From Podospora comata (lineage: Eukaryota > Ascomycota > Sordariomycetes > Sordariales > Podosporaceae), in assembly GCA_017354895.1 (NCBI GenBank), contig CP071493.1, positions 3,348,001 to 3,412,000 of the forward strand: a stretch of 64,000 nucleotides of DNA, in the 5' to 3' direction. A program made the position numbers and the translations under genes. Of the stretch, positions 42,158 to 54,442 are shown one piece after another. Under the pieces are notes generated by a model, which saw nothing but the letters and a program-made list of their open reading frames with translations, ran no database searches and was not told where the DNA came from. How positions within the stretch are numbered: the stretch's first letter is position 1; each line of letters begins with the position of its first letter.

Positions 42158-43778
42158 ATGGCCGCTAATACCAACAACCAAGAACTCTCCAACCTACCAT
42201 ACATCCCACTCGAACCCTTCACAGGAACTGACCCAGCAGGAGGCGATGCCCTCGTCGAAGACCTCAATGTCTGGTACCAAGCCGGCGACATCTCCTTCAT
42301 GATCATGTCCACAGCCTTCGTCTTGCTCATGATTCCCGGCGTTGGCTTCTTCTATTCCGGTCTCGCACGCCGAAAGTCGGCACTCTCCCTCATCTGGCTC
42401 TCAGTCATGGCCGCGGCCGTGTCAACCTTTCAGTGGTTCTTTTGGGGCTACTCTCTCACCTTTTCACATTCCGCTGGCCCCTTCATTGGGGACCTCTCCA
42501 ACTTTGGCTTCCGAAACGTCCTCGCCCATCCCTCCGTTGCCTCGAGCCGCATCCCCGATTTGCTTTTTGCTGTTTACCAAGGCATGTTCTCGGCTATTAC
42601 CATCGCCCTGGCCACCGGAGCCGTAGCAGAGCGCGGGAGGATGCTTCCATGTGTTATCTTCATGTTTTTGTGGCTCACTGTTGTGTATGATGCCGTTGCT
42701 TGCTGGACTTGGAATCCATCGGGCTGGTCCAACAAGATGGGTGGGTTGGACTTTGCAGGTGGGACACCGGTTCATATTGCCTCTGGAGCGGCCGCGTTGG
42801 CGTATAGTATGATGCTTGGAAAGAGGAGGGGTCATGGCACCCATGAGTTGAACTACCGGCCGCACAATGTGACGCATATTGTCATCGGAACAGTTTTCCT
42901 GTGGGTTGGGTGGTTTGGTTTCAATGCTGGGTCTGCGCTGGCCGCGAACATGAGGGCTATTATGGCGGCCGTGGTGACCAACTTGAGCGCTTGTGTGGGT
43001 GGGATTACGTGGTGTGTGTTGGATTACAGGCTGGAGAGGAAGTGGTCGACGGTTGGATTTTGCTCGGGGGTTGTGGCTGGGTTGGTGGCTATTACGCCTG
43101 GTTCTGGTAGGTCCCCTTTACCCACCTCACCTTTTTGTGAAGTTGTGGCTAACAACATCAACAGGTTACGTCCCAGTCTGGGCCGCCGTACCATGCGGCA
43201 TCATGGGCGCCTCTTTTGCCAACTACGCCACCAAGCTCAAGTTCCTTCTCCGCATTGACGACGCTCTCGATATCTTTGCTGTTCACGGCATCGGTGGTCT
43301 CGTCGGCAACATTTGCACCGCTTTCTTCGCTACCAACACCATCACCCGCCTCGACGGTGTCTCCTCTATCAAGGGTGGCTGGCTCGATCACAATTGGATC
43401 CAGCTCCCTATTCAGCTTGCCGACTCTTTTGCCGGCGGTGCCTATTCTTTCGTTTTGACCTGTGCTATCCTCTTCATTCTTAACCTCATCCCTGGGCTCC
43501 ATCTCCGCGCAAGTGAAGAGAGCGAGATCCTCGGTATTGATGACGCCGAAATCGGCGAGTTTGCCTACGACTATGTTGAGCTGACCAGAGAAGTCCTCAA
43601 TGACGTCGAGGGTGACAACTTGAGCTCTTACAGCGCTGAGCAGCCTATTCACCAAGGGCAAGGACGATATGGTGTTGCTATCTCGAGCGGGATGCCGAGG
43701 GAGAAGATTGTGAACATGAGCATGCCGTTGACGAACCACAGGATGTATGGACAAGGGTCGGCTGATCATGCTCAATAG
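42158..43778 (+). CDS. Ammonium permease (AMT/MEP family, Mep2-type)
   Basis: Two exons (42158-43106 and 43165-43778) give 520 residues. The eleven-helix Amt fold is evident: DISFMIMSTAFVLLMIPGVGFFYSGL, QWFFWGYSLTFS, RGRMLPCVIFMFLWLTVVYD, GTPVHIASGAAALAYS, VGWFGFNAGSALAAN, IFAVHGIGGLVGNI. Both pore histidines are present (PVHIASG and AVHGIGG). Among yeast homologues this resembles high-affinity Mep2, because Mep1 and Mep3 have Glu at the first position. The cytosolic C-terminus (SEESEILGIDDAEIGEFAYDYVEL) holds the conserved allosteric region. The protein transports ammonium across the plasma membrane and Mep2-type members can signal filamentous growth. Expression is probably nitrogen-regulated, as GATA sites lie upstream. 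Confidence 0.95.
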
Positions 43779-43894
43779 TTGTGGGTTGACGGTTGAGGTC
43801 TTTTTGGATATCAATCCTTGACGGGGAGAGGAGCACTTGTTTTGTTGTGCGATCTAGACCGGTTTCTTTCTTGTGTCTTCTATATCTTCTATGT

Positions 43895-43895
43895 T

Positions 43896-43934
<39 letters not shown>
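43895..43934. repeat. (AC)n(AT)n microsatellite
   Basis: About ten AC units run directly into about ten AT units, downstream of the permease stop. Confidence 0.9.
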
Positions 43935-44289
43935 CCTCGGTAGGGAAGCAGGAGTTTGGGCATCTCACTGGTTGGAATTTTGGGAAAACAAAGCGATGGA
44001 TGTTTTTTTATGTATAGGGAGATGGATCATGATGGATTGATGGAACTCATGTGTATTATTCAGCAGAGTTGAGGATCAAAGGCAATAAAGAACATAACAT
44101 AATTATCTTCATCTTGATATTGCATTTCGGGATCTATTCCATCTCTAGGTACCTTTCTTCCTTGAGCCCCTGTGTCAAAATGAGGGCCCGCCAACCACCC
44201 GGAAGCATGCCACCTCCCTTCTGTTGCCAGGAACGCGAGGAAGCTCTTTCCGCCTCATCGCACAAGCAGCTCTCACCTGCTAGCTGAGA

Positions 44290-44431
44290 ACACCCGGGGT
44301 CCCTTGCGGCAGAGGCCAACCCCAAGTGAACTTTCGCCGACGAACAGCTGACCTGCCTGCCTGAGCAGCTTGCTCGCCATACCCCGGGGTTCCTCATGAC
44401 AGAGGCCAACCCCAGGTAAGATCTTGCCAGG
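44290..44431. repeat. Two diverged direct repeats of about 45 bp
   Basis: Both copies (about 44288-44337 and 44382-44430) contain CCCGGGGT, then CAGAGGCCAACCCCA[A/G]GT, then TTGCC/TCGCC at matching distances. They are separated by about 45 bp. Confidence 0.65.
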
Positions 44432-45436
44432 TGACAATCAACGATAAACGAGGAAAAATACGAATGAAAATGGAAGGTGAATGTACCAAGTTATCAGAGT
44501 CGAAACGATGAAAATAAAAGGCAAGTGGGTGATGGATGATTAGGGGTTTATATAGGTACGCAGCAGCAGACAGCCGAAGAAAGTCTTTGTCCCACCCAAG
44601 TGTGGACGTCAGCAAAAAAAAAAAAAAAATGATTGTTGTCTCCGGCGGCTCTCTCCCCCCTCCTCTCCACTTCCCTGATCAAAATTGGCCGGTTATATAT
44701 GCAGCACAGTTTCAACCCATTGCTGTGAGCTGTCTTGCCAGTCATCATCCACCATCAAACCGGTCACCAGTCTCAATCTCAATCCCCAATCCAACCCAAA
44801 AAAAACACAATCTCACACATAACTCCAAAAATAATACAACCAAATTCAATTCCTATCCTCCATCCCCCCCCCCTTTTAGCTAACCCCCTTTTCTCCCCAC
44901 ACATCCAACCCCCCTACAAAAAGTACACATACAACATAACATCAACTGAATTTGTACATAATCCCCTCTCTCCCCCTTCTCATTTTGCCCAATCCCATTG
45001 CACCCATCCACCCAACAACAACTAAACCAAATGGTAATACAGTATACACTATGTTATTTAACCCCCTTCTTCCCTCCTATAATAACCAATCTAATCCACT
45101 CTACCCCAATAAAAATGGCACCGAGAATCGAACAACAACCCTCCCCAAAAGGAGCAAGTATACAAGAACAATAAACCCCCAAACCCCTTTGCAAAACAAA
45201 CCCAGGGTATGTCCATCAAGAATGCCAGAAACAGAAAAAGAAAAAAAAACTTGGCTTCAATAATAATCCAAAAGACAACCTCCTGTCCCCTTACCTATGC
45301 TTTCAAAGCAGAAAAGGGACATGCTCCAAAAAAGCGTGGTGTTGCGCCGTTTTCCAATTGCAAAAATCCCTGCAATGGCAAATGCATTCATCCAAACATG
45401 GCTTCCCAAAAAAAAAACCATAACACGATCCAACAT

Positions 45437-45437
45437 G

Positions 45438-45468
<31 letters not shown>
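45437..45468. repeat. (GT)n microsatellite
   Basis: Sixteen or so GT units, about 35 bp beyond the 3' end of the coiled-coil gene. Confidence 0.9.
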
Positions 45469-45471
<3 letters not shown>

Positions 45472-45503
45472 TCGTTCAAACCATTAGGGCGTGGTCAGGG
45501 GGC

Positions 45504-48500
45504 TCACCTCACCTCGGTAGACAACCCCCTAAACCTCTCCTCAAAAACCCTCATCCTCTCCTCCTCAATCACCCTCTGCAGCCTCCTCGTCTCCCTCACC
45601 GCCTCCTCCCTCTGCTCCTGCAGGTTCATCACCTCAATCTGCGCAATGTTCATCCTCCCCACAACCTCTTGCATCTCGGCGTCCGCCGCAGCAAGGGCAC
45701 CCTCCAGCTCGGCCACGCGCCCCTTGAGCACCTCAACCTGCTGCGTTATGGTGCCGTCGCTGCCATCCAGCGAGTTGGCAGACCGCCTGATGTCTGGCCG
45801 GGCGGTGCCATAAGGCGAGAGAAGAGGCGTCGACATGCGGGGTGACTTGAGGTTGTTGGGCGAGGACACGCTGCGGAGGCTAAACATGGGCGACAGCGGC
45901 GACTTGGAGGGAAAGTGTCGTGGGCTGCGGAGAATGCCAGCATTGTCGCGAATGCGCTGGAGCTGGTGGCTGTGGGCGTCCTTGAGCATGGCCAGCTCTT
46001 CCTCGTGGCGGGCCACCCGCTCTTCAGCGCCCGTCTGGGCGTGGACGACCTGCTCCTCGAGCGCACGAAGGCGGCTTTGCATACCGGCAATGCGCTCGGT
46101 GCTCAGTCTCTGCTCAGCCTCACCACGGGCAATGGTGGTGGCCAAACGGGAGCGCAGAGCAGCATTGACATCAAGCTGGGAGCGCACCTGCTGGGCAAGC
46201 TCCTCCACCCGACGGGCAGACTCTTGCAGCTGATCAGCAAGATCCTGCTCCACGCCAAACTGCTGCTTTTCCGAGGCTTCCATATTCTCGAGCCGAGTCT
46301 TGAAAGAGCTCGCCTCCGAGCGGGCATCATCACGCTCCGACACGGCCGTCGAAAGCGACTGCTCCAGCCTCTGAATAGCAAACTGCACCCTTTCATCCGA
46401 GCCGGCCGACTCCTCCAGCTGCTTGATTCTCTCCAACGCCTCGGCATACGCATCTTGCAGGTCCTTATACGCCTTTTCAAGAGAAGCCGACGTGACAGGC
46501 GCGACTCGCTCCTCGTGGCTGCCGCTGGCACGGAGCAGAGATTCCGGAACCAAAATGTCATTCTCCCTCAGCAAGATCCGAAGCGTGGCGATTTCCTCTT
46601 CGGCGCGGTCGAGATCCATCTTGAGCCCACCCAGCCCCTTTTCCACCTGCCACTTTTGCTCGATAGCCTCTTCTGCCCGGCGACGCAGCACATTGATCTC
46701 CTCGCGAAGGTTCGAGACGTCTCTTTCATAGCCAGCCTTCTTGGGGGAAGCCGTGAGCAACCGGTCCCGTTCCATCTCCAGCTGGCGAATCCGTTTGGCG
46801 TTCTCGCGGTTCTGGAGCTCCTGTCTTTCAAGCAAGCTCCTGAGCGCACTGTGCAGCGCATCCCGCTGAGCCTCGACGTCCTTCAACCTGTCGGCAAGGA
46901 CCTCTCTTGGCTCGGTAGACGCAGGACCAGGCCGCGTGCTGTTGGACCGGGAGAGAGACACGGGGCGGTTCTTGTTCTTGAGAGACCCGGCAGTGACCGA
47001 TGCCGACCTTGACAGGGCCATGGACATGCGAGTGCCGGTCTGCTTGAGCTCGACATTTTGGGACCGCAGAGCCTCGAGCTCCTGCTGCATTTTGGAGGTT
47101 TCCGAGTTGAGTGACCGGAGAGCCTCAATCTCCCGCCGCATCTGAGAAGCATCGGCAGTTTGCGACCTGAGAATCTCAACCTCCTGCTGCAGTCTGGAAG
47201 TGTCGGCATCCCGTGACCGAAGGGACTCAATCTCTTGCTGCATCTTGGACGTCTCGGCCGTCTGCGACCTCAGAGTCTCAAGCTCCTGCTGCATCTTGGA
47301 CGTGTCGTAGGCAAGTCTGGCGTTTTCGGCAGCCTCGGCCTCCAACCCCTCGACACGCATGCGCAACTGAGGAACGATTTCATCGCGTAGGTTGTCCCGC
47401 TCGTTTGACGCCGTTTGAAGCTCGCTCTTGAGCGCCGCAAGCAGGTCCTCAAAGTTGCTCTTGGACTCCTTCTCCTCGGCAAGCCGACGAGTCAAATCCT
47501 CGCATGTAGCCTCCAGCTCCTTGACCCTGTCGCTCGCCTCAGCATTGCCCAGCTGGGCGACATCAACCTCGGATGCCTTTTGTTGCAATTCCTGTATTTG
47601 CTGATCCAACAGCCGTCGCATGGTGCGCTCCTCTTGGAGCTTGGTGGTGAGCTCCAGTCTGAGCTGGGCTCTCTCCTGTTCGGCCCTGCGCTGTACTTGC
47701 GACACCTCTTCCTTGGCGTGGTCATATTCGCTAAACCTGGCCGAGCTGTAGCCAGAGTCTGAGAAATAGTCGCTCGTTCTTCTACCCGGCACCTGGGCAC
47801 TGTTGACCTGCTCCTGCATCCTGTCAACGAGGTCCTCCAGATCCATCTCTCGTCGAATGGACGCGGCCAGTTCGGCGCCGATGGCCTTCAACTCGTCTTC
47901 CATCTCTTCGATCTGAACCAGCGATGTCGTGCTGTCTGCGGGTGTTTGTAGGTAAGATTCACAATACTGTATGGCGGGGCTGTGCAGGTCGTCATTGGAG
48001 TAGGCGGATGGGCTCTTTGGTGAAAGTGGGACGTCATAAGGCTCAGACTCTGTCACGACAGTCACTGGATTCTGAGAGGCGGGTGACAATGCTCTGTCGT
48101 CCGAGAACTCTGTTACCGAGGAGCGTGACGGTGAAGCGGCCCAGCCGAAGAAGGCGCCCAACTTAGAGGACGCTGGCGATTTCGGTAGCGGCTTGTTAAG
48201 ATTACTGTCTCTGGCAGTCCTGACGGGTGACTCTGGCACACTTTCAATGGGTGATCCGAGGTCCAGGTGTGGTGGTGGTTGTTTTCGTGAGATGAAGGAC
48301 ATGGCCTTGGTGTTGGTATTAACGTGTGTGGCGGGTTTGCCCTCGGCCTCTTGCTCCAGACCCGGAGAGTAGAGGTGGGTGTATTCGAACTGGTCGTAAT
48401 CTGATTCCTGACTGGCTACACTGACCGTCCTAGCGCTAAGGCGGCCGCTTGGTTCGTGTGCGTGTGCGTGTGGTGTTTGAGAGGCGGCAGGGTTCCTTTC

Positions 48501-49137
48501 AATAATGTTTCGTAGCTGTACGTCTTCTTCCGCGCCGTCCTCTTGGGCGGCAGGAGATGATCTGTGAGAGAAAACCTGGTCAGTTCCATATTGCCACCAC
48601 TTTACCCGGAATAAGGTGACGACGAGTCACAACATACAGGTGGCGGCTGCTGTCCAGGCTTGGGGCGCGTTCCACAACCCGCAGCGAGCTGGATGCTAGG
48701 TTGCTCTGGCCTGGAAACTCATACAGCGTTGGGCTGTCGAGCGAGACGGACCTGGCGAACCTCTGCTCCGGGCGTTGGAGGTCCTCATAGAGCTCGGGCA
48801 GACGCGGGGACGAGTACCGAGTGGCCAAAGGCGAGGCCGTCAGGGACAGAGGCTTCCTCTTGATGGGGCCGGCTATCTGGGCCAAGCTGAGGGACCGGCC
48901 GCCGCGAGGACTCGGGAGTGGCTGCTTGGGTAGCTGTTGGTCCGATGTCTCGCTCGGTCCAGGAGGCGAGATGGCCGAGCGTGGTGACTGGACTCTGGAT
49001 GAAGCACTTGACGTGTCAGAGAGCCGCCTATGCTCGTGACGCTCAGGCTCGGGTGACTGAGGGGGAGGGTGGGAGAAGGTAGTTGGTGTGTGACCCCCTT
49101 CTTCAAAGGAGAAGCGATGTGCGTTGGGAGCAGCCAT
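45504..49137 (-). CDS. Large coiled-coil protein of unknown function
   Basis: Two exons (49137-48638 and 48561-45504) give 1185 residues. The second exon is open in frame through SSPAAQEDGAEEDVQL and joins the first at SSRHL, so an internal Met (MSFISRKQ, 48302) is not the real start. The first about 400 residues are Ser/Pro-rich with many SP sites (RVQSPRSAISPPG, KSPASSKLGAFFGWAASPS). The remaining about 750 residues are almost continuous coiled coil (QIEEMEDELKAIGAELAASIRREMDLEDLVDRMQ onwards). Five 17-residue repeats (TSKMQQELETLRSQTAE type) lie at 47303-47049, and a break rich in Ser and Pro (SPRHFPSKSPLSPMFSLRSVSSP) comes before the last helix. The layout suggests a cytoskeletal or cortical scaffold. 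I do not recognise the family. Confidence 0.85.
47049..47303 (-). repeat. Five 51-bp repeats encoding 17-residue coiled-coil units
   Basis: Successive units are TSKMQQELETLRSQTAE, TSKMQQEIESLRSRDAD, TSRLQQEVEILRSQTAD, ASQMRREIEALRSLNSE and TSKMQQELEALRSQNVE. They are tandem, with no spacer. Confidence 0.95.
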
Positions 49138-51066
49138 GGTGGTATACATAAGATGAGTTTGGAATCGATTTGCAACGCAAGAGTGCAACGGCGGATTCGA
49201 CTAGAGAATCGGCACTTGGGGGGGCCCAATCTTCATGCTTGGCTTGGCCTGACCTGGATTGGCTCTAGGGGGAGAGTCGCAATTAACTGGGAAATGTCGA
49301 GGGGACTGGAAGTGACAGCGAGGAAAGGTCGTGAGAAAAAGGAGCATCACAAATTGGCGAATTGGCGCCCGGCTGCTTTGGGACATCCCTTCCGCTGTAC
49401 TGTGCTGTGGGGCCCCCTTCCATGCCAACCGTTCGCCTATAGGACCGGGATCCCTGGCACAACGCACCTCGGGCGCCCCCAATCACGGTCCAGAAGCAGG
49501 CAAGAGCGTTTTGTTCCTTGCAGCTCAGGTGGTGCACGCCCCCTCCCCCCCCCATACTCCCCAATCGCGGCGCCAATGCCGCCCCATTATCTTCTTATCC
49601 CCCGTGTACCCTGCGCAGCCGAGATGCAGGTACGGTTTGTGTCGCTGCAGAATATTCAATAAAAGGGAACTGATGTAGAAAGAACAAGGAGAAGCCTTCC
49701 CATCACCTATTGGCTTTTCCCTGAACTCAGGGGACATCCCGTCGAGTAAGGCCAGCAGTTCGTGATGAATCCAGCCAACCAATGAAGCAAACAGGGAATA
49801 TCAAATCCAAATCTCCACACGGTGCATTGACGAATGAGACATGAACTCGCGATTGCCTCAAGGCTGGTGCTTCCTTCCTTTCTTCCCAGGTCCTTCCTTC
49901 CTAACCGCCGCCAGCCCATCAGCCTGCCACGTCCTGCCTATGATCCCATCCTTTTCTTCGGGCGCTTCGGAACAATTCTTCGTGGGTATTCAAGAGAATG
50001 CCGTCAACATCTGCATCTTATACCCCCCCCCCCTCCCCCCCACCCAATCACCAGCGTCACGCTGAATGTGAATCTGCAATTTCGCGTCTGCGGAGCCAAA
50101 GACCTTCCCCCCTTGGCCCTAAACACAGACCAGATCAGACCCTTCCTTTGCGGGGAAAAAACGGCCGACCACTCAGCCCGCTTGGCCTCATCGATGCACG
50201 ACATCACCTACCTATGCCGTGCCTTGCATCGCACCATCATGGCGCCGGTGATACTCTGTCGGAGAAGAAATATTTGTCTCCTCTCGTCCCAATGCCGGTT
50301 CAAACCTGCGGTGTTCGGTTCAACGGGCGGTAATGCAAAGACTCGGAGAAACAGGCGAGGACGAACACCGATGTGTGTGTGTGCTGTGTGCGACAGAATG
50401 ACAACATCAAGAATTCCACTGCAACTGCAACTGCAACTGCAACTGCAACTGCTAAAAAAAAAAAAAAAAAAAAAAACCTTTCGGGCCTCTGGTAATGGCC
50501 TGAACGGGGACGGACCCAGCCGCTCGGCCACGTTGTTGAAGAAGAACCTCTGGAGGCGAGGGCGGGTAAACGAGTTTGATCGTCGAAACGTTGTTTTCTT
50601 TGGATGTGGTTTGGAACTTCCGACCCACACAGCTATCAAAGCTCGGTGTGTACAAGAGCTTGTTACATCCACATGATTACGGAGTTTTTTCTATTGTCTC
50701 TGGGTTTTGTGTCACTGCCACAGAGCCGCAGGTTTGACTCAGAATCGGACGAGAAAACTGCTTTCTGCATGCCGGTGTTTGGGGACAGCAGGAAGAAAAG
50801 ATGACATCAAAACACAAAATAAATAGAGAGCAGGTATGTAAAATCCCAGAGAGTCGCCAAATACCCAATTTCCCATCCATGTATGTGTATATACCCAATC
50901 CTTCTAACCATAACCCAACCCCCTCCAGCCGCTGTGAGCGCGAATGCCTCTTATATATGTGTCGTTATCCGTAGAATGCGAAACTCCAAGGCCCAGACAA
51001 AGGAAAAGAAAGATCGTGGTGTAAAGCTCATGAAGTCGTAAGCAGGCATCTCCCTCAGCATCTCAA
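49138..51066. other. Intergenic region between two minus-strand genes
   Basis: It holds the coiled-coil gene promoter and the 3' flank of the RBR gene. It contains a CAACTG hexamer repeat (about 50418-50450) directly followed by an A-run of about 23 (50454-50476), and C-runs at 50022-50042. Several open frames here have no protein-like features. Confidence 0.6.
50418..50476. repeat. (CTGCAA)5 hexamer repeat followed by poly(A)
   Basis: Five CTGCAA units, then CTGCT, then about 23 A. Confidence 0.9.
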
Positions 51067-53552
51067 CTAAACATGAAAGCCCAACCCCCTTGCTCGTCTC
51101 GCCGCCTCCGCCCCAGTACCTCTCATCCTCGGCCTCGCTCCGGCCATCCCCGGCGCCCACGGAGGAGGAGTTCCCCTCACCAACCCCGGATTTGCCCCCG
51201 TCATCATGGGCGGGTCTCTGTCTCCGGGTTCCGGTGCAGGCGCGGGTGGCTCCTCCGGGGCAGCGGGTGCAGGAGCAACTGGTGGTTCAGGCTGCCTGTT
51301 ACGTCTCTGAAGATGAGGAAAGAGCCACGCTGCTCCAGGCATGCCAGGCACACCCTGTGGAGCAACACCTGGGATATCGGCAGGAATGACCGGCCGGTGA
51401 AAGAACGGACGATGTGGAAGTCGCTGCCCGGTTGGATCTCGAAGGGTGCCATCATCGTTGAAGAGCTCGGCGCCGGGGAGAGGGCCTTCGGTGCAGCCTT
51501 CGTTGTGACGGCAGAGGAGAAGACCGGTGCCCTGGGCGTGAAAGTAAGAGGCGGTGCAGACATAGCACCATTCGTGACCGCAGTGGCCTGGAGGGGGAAA
51601 AAAAATACCAGTCAGTTTCTATTATTTTCGTGGCTGAAGAGAGAAGAGAACCTACAGGTTATGTGATTACACCCAGCCGTTTTGTTTACTCTCCTCCCGC
51701 ATTTGGGGCAATCCTTAGTCATCCCGGCCACTTCCCTTTCCGAGGCTTCCTCCTGTTCTTTTTTATCTTTTTGTCTCCTTCGGTATTGCTTGCATGTTTC
51801 CTCGGGATGGGAGACGTTGTGCTTGATACAGTGGCTGCCCTTGCACTTCCTGCAGTTAAAGGTAGGACACGCCACCTGATCCCCAACCACACAACCATAC
51901 TCACAGCCCACAGTGACGCACTGGACATACCCCTTCGTCTGCTCCAGCGCATCCCTCAGCAACCACCGGTCATACCGCTCAAAAACCTCTCTTGTCGCGT
52001 ACCGCTTGACATCGTGATGTCCCAGGACAGCTGAGCAGTCCGTGTCTGGACACTTCAGCCTCTTCCACCTCCCCGCCTCCATACTCTCCACCAACCACCG
52101 CCCCAAACACTTTTTACAAAGCGGTGGCTTATGCCCCTTACACCCCCCAGCAACAACCCTAACCGGGAAATCCGTCACCCTCCTCCCCTCAACACAAACA
52201 TCGCAGCTCTCCGTCTCCCTCAACAACCACCCCTCCTCCCCAGCAAAAACTTCTGCTTCTTCCACCCCCCCAAACTCAACCTCGTAAACCCCACCCCAAA
52301 CCACCCCTTCGGTCTCCCCCACCCTCCTCCCATCAAACCTCACCCTCAACCCCCCCGATCCCAACAACCCCTTCCTCGACAACCGACTCCTCCCCCTCCC
52401 CTCACTGACGTTAACCAACCCCCCCGTCACATAATTTGCTTTCAAATCCCTCACAGTCCACTTTCCCTCCCCACTCCCCGGATGAACAACATACCTCCTT
52501 CCCGCCTTCTCATTCCCCCACCCCTTCAGCCTCACCTCCACCCAACCCTCCCTGTGCCGGACATGAACCGCCAGATACCTCGTCAGCCACCTCTTCCCCA
52601 ACTCCCGCAACACCCACCCCTCCCCCTGGAGGAACCCGTGAAACATCCCATCGTCGGCGTACAGCCTTATCCTTCTTGGCTCTTTAATCCCAAGGTAACC
52701 CGCTATTTGTCTCCTCACCTCCCCCACTGTTGCGCCGTCCTCTTCAATGAGTTTGTTGAGTTCCATCTTTTGGGTGTTGTTGATGCAAATGGAAAACTCC
52801 CATTTTGTTGTTGGGGGTGTGTTGTTGTTGTTGTTGTTGTTGTCATCCACGAGTCGGTACCAAACCGTCACCCGTGACGACCTGCCACGTGAAGACGGGA
52901 TCTGGGCGCCGGTTTCTAGTTGTTTTCCCGAGGAGGTGAATAATATGACCACGGCTTGTTTCTCAGACTTGAGTTCGTCTCGGATGAACCGCTCTACTCG
53001 GCCGACTGCCAACCCACCGGAAGAAGACCGGAACTGGAAGGAGAGCTTGAGGAAGGAGGGGTTGGAGTCGAGGAGGGGTTTGAGGTCTAGGGTTAGACGG
53101 GTTTTGGCTGGTTTGGTGGAGGTGGAGATTCTTGAGCCGGCTTTGGAGAGGGAGCGTTTCTTTCCTGGGGGGGTGCCGATGTTGCTGGAGGGGGATTTTT
53201 TGTGCTTGGGTTTGGGCGGACGGGGGCGGAAGAAGGGGTTGCGGTGGCGAGGGGAGGGCTTTTTGTTGAGGGGGATGTCGTAGACGTGGTCTGTGGAGGG
53301 GTTGGGGTTGGGGGGGTATTTATGTTTTGGTTTGGAAGATGGGTGGTGGTTGTGGGAGGATGATGATGGTGGGGGAGAGGGGTCTTGATGGTGGGAGCGG
53401 CGAGATCGGTGATGGGAGGAGGAAGGTTGTTGTTGTTGTTGTTGTTGTTGTTGATGGGGGCGGAAGAAGCGAGATAAAAAGCCGGCGGGGGTTGAGTTGC
53501 TTCTGCTTCTGCCGCCGCGGAGCTCGAGGGGGGGGTTTTGCTCTTCGGGCAT
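51067..53552 (-). CDS. RBR-type E3 ubiquitin ligase (RING-IBR-RING2)
   Basis: Two exons (53552-51656 and 51587-51067) give 805 residues from MPEEQNPPLELRG; the frame is open further 5' but that stretch is leader-like. The N-terminal about 190 residues are low complexity, with nine Gln. Two ubiquitin-like or PB1-like regions follow (TKWEFSICINNTQKMELNKLI ..., RRYVVHPGSGEGKWTVRDLK ...). The RBR module is RING1 (CDVCVEGRRV ... LCKKCLGRWL ... LKCPDTDC), IBR (CVTVGCEYGC ... CPTFNCRKCKGSHC ... HPEETC) and RING2 (CPKCGRRVNKTAGCNHITC-HCGHEWCYVC). The Cys in AGCNHITC is the expected catalytic residue that forms a ubiquitin thioester. The intron falls inside the codon for the last Cys of NHITC. The C-terminal tail is Pro/Ala/Arg-rich. 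Confidence 0.9.
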
Positions 53553-54442
53553 TTTTGGAGGGTTGGGTGATGAATGAGTGTGAGAGAAGATGTATAAGTG
53601 GGAATGAAAAGTGGAGCGGTTGGTAAAAGGTGATGAAAAATGAAGGTAAAAATGATGTGGTTGATGAAAAGTGATTGTTGTGAACAGCCCCTCTTCAGAA
53701 GAGCTGCTGTCAAAAGTTGGCGGTGGTGGTGTGAGTGATAATGATAATGATGGTGGTGGTGGCAAGGCTGTGAGTGGCCATCATGAAGAACAGTACCCAG
53801 GCAGCCGTGTCATTTCCTAGCAACGAGATGTCAATATTTGTATGGGAGAAACACAAGCTGCATAATCAAGCGTCAAGCCGTCAAGCCACGAGGACGGGAA
53901 GGGAGGGGGGGACAAGACATACATACAGTATTTGATTTTTCTTCACGAAGAAAGATGGATGCCTTACATTTTGAAAGCCCCAGATTGGGAATTGTTCGGA
54001 TGGTGGAGAGCAAGGCTCGGTGGCATCCGATCCAATAGACGGTGAACACTGCAGACCACTGCAGCGGTGTCGTTTGTCAGCAGCCAATCAACCGAAAAGG
54101 GCTGCAGGAAAGGTGTGTTGTCAAGAGGACCAAGTACCTGGCTAGTCTGTTAGTATGGAGTCTCTCGGCCATCCATCCTCAGAGTGACACACAACACAAG
54201 TATCCACATCCACATCAACGAAGCCGTTCCAGTTGTATAAAAATCTACAGCAGAAAAAAAAAAACACTACACAAATACAACACAAAACTCCCCTGGGAAC
54301 CCCCCCGTCAGCTCGCATCCGATGCCCTCTACCCTTCCGCTGCCACCTCAGTGGTCGTCCCAATCATCGCGCATGTAGTCGGTTTGACCTGGAACCTCGT
54401 GGAAATCCCACCACGAAAGACCACTTTCGAATAGGACCTCGT
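53553..54442. other. Region between the RBR gene and the pseudogene
   Basis: G/T-rich leader of the RBR gene (GGTGGTGGT/AATGATAATGATGG at 53715-53765), then unremarkable DNA. No gene was seen, except that one frame of the relic continues to 54348. Confidence 0.55.

Larger units (their letters stand above)
43779..45503. other. Convergent intergenic region
   Basis: This is 3' flank of the permease gene and of the coiled-coil gene. It contains (CA)n(TA)n at about 43895-43934, a diverged direct repeat (44290-44431), C- and A-rich low-complexity DNA at 44800-45250, and a (GT)n tract at 45437-45468. No gene was seen. Confidence 0.6.

Noticed and set aside
45110-45145. tRNA 3'-end-like sequence (GTTCGATTCTCGGTGCCA on the minus strand)
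   Set aside because: No matching 5' acceptor strand or D-arm upstream; at most a relic.
49834-50676. 280-codon plus-strand open frame
   Set aside because: It contains LQLQLQ and a poly-Lys run from hexamer and poly(A) repeats, has no domain-like segments, and lies in an intergenic region.
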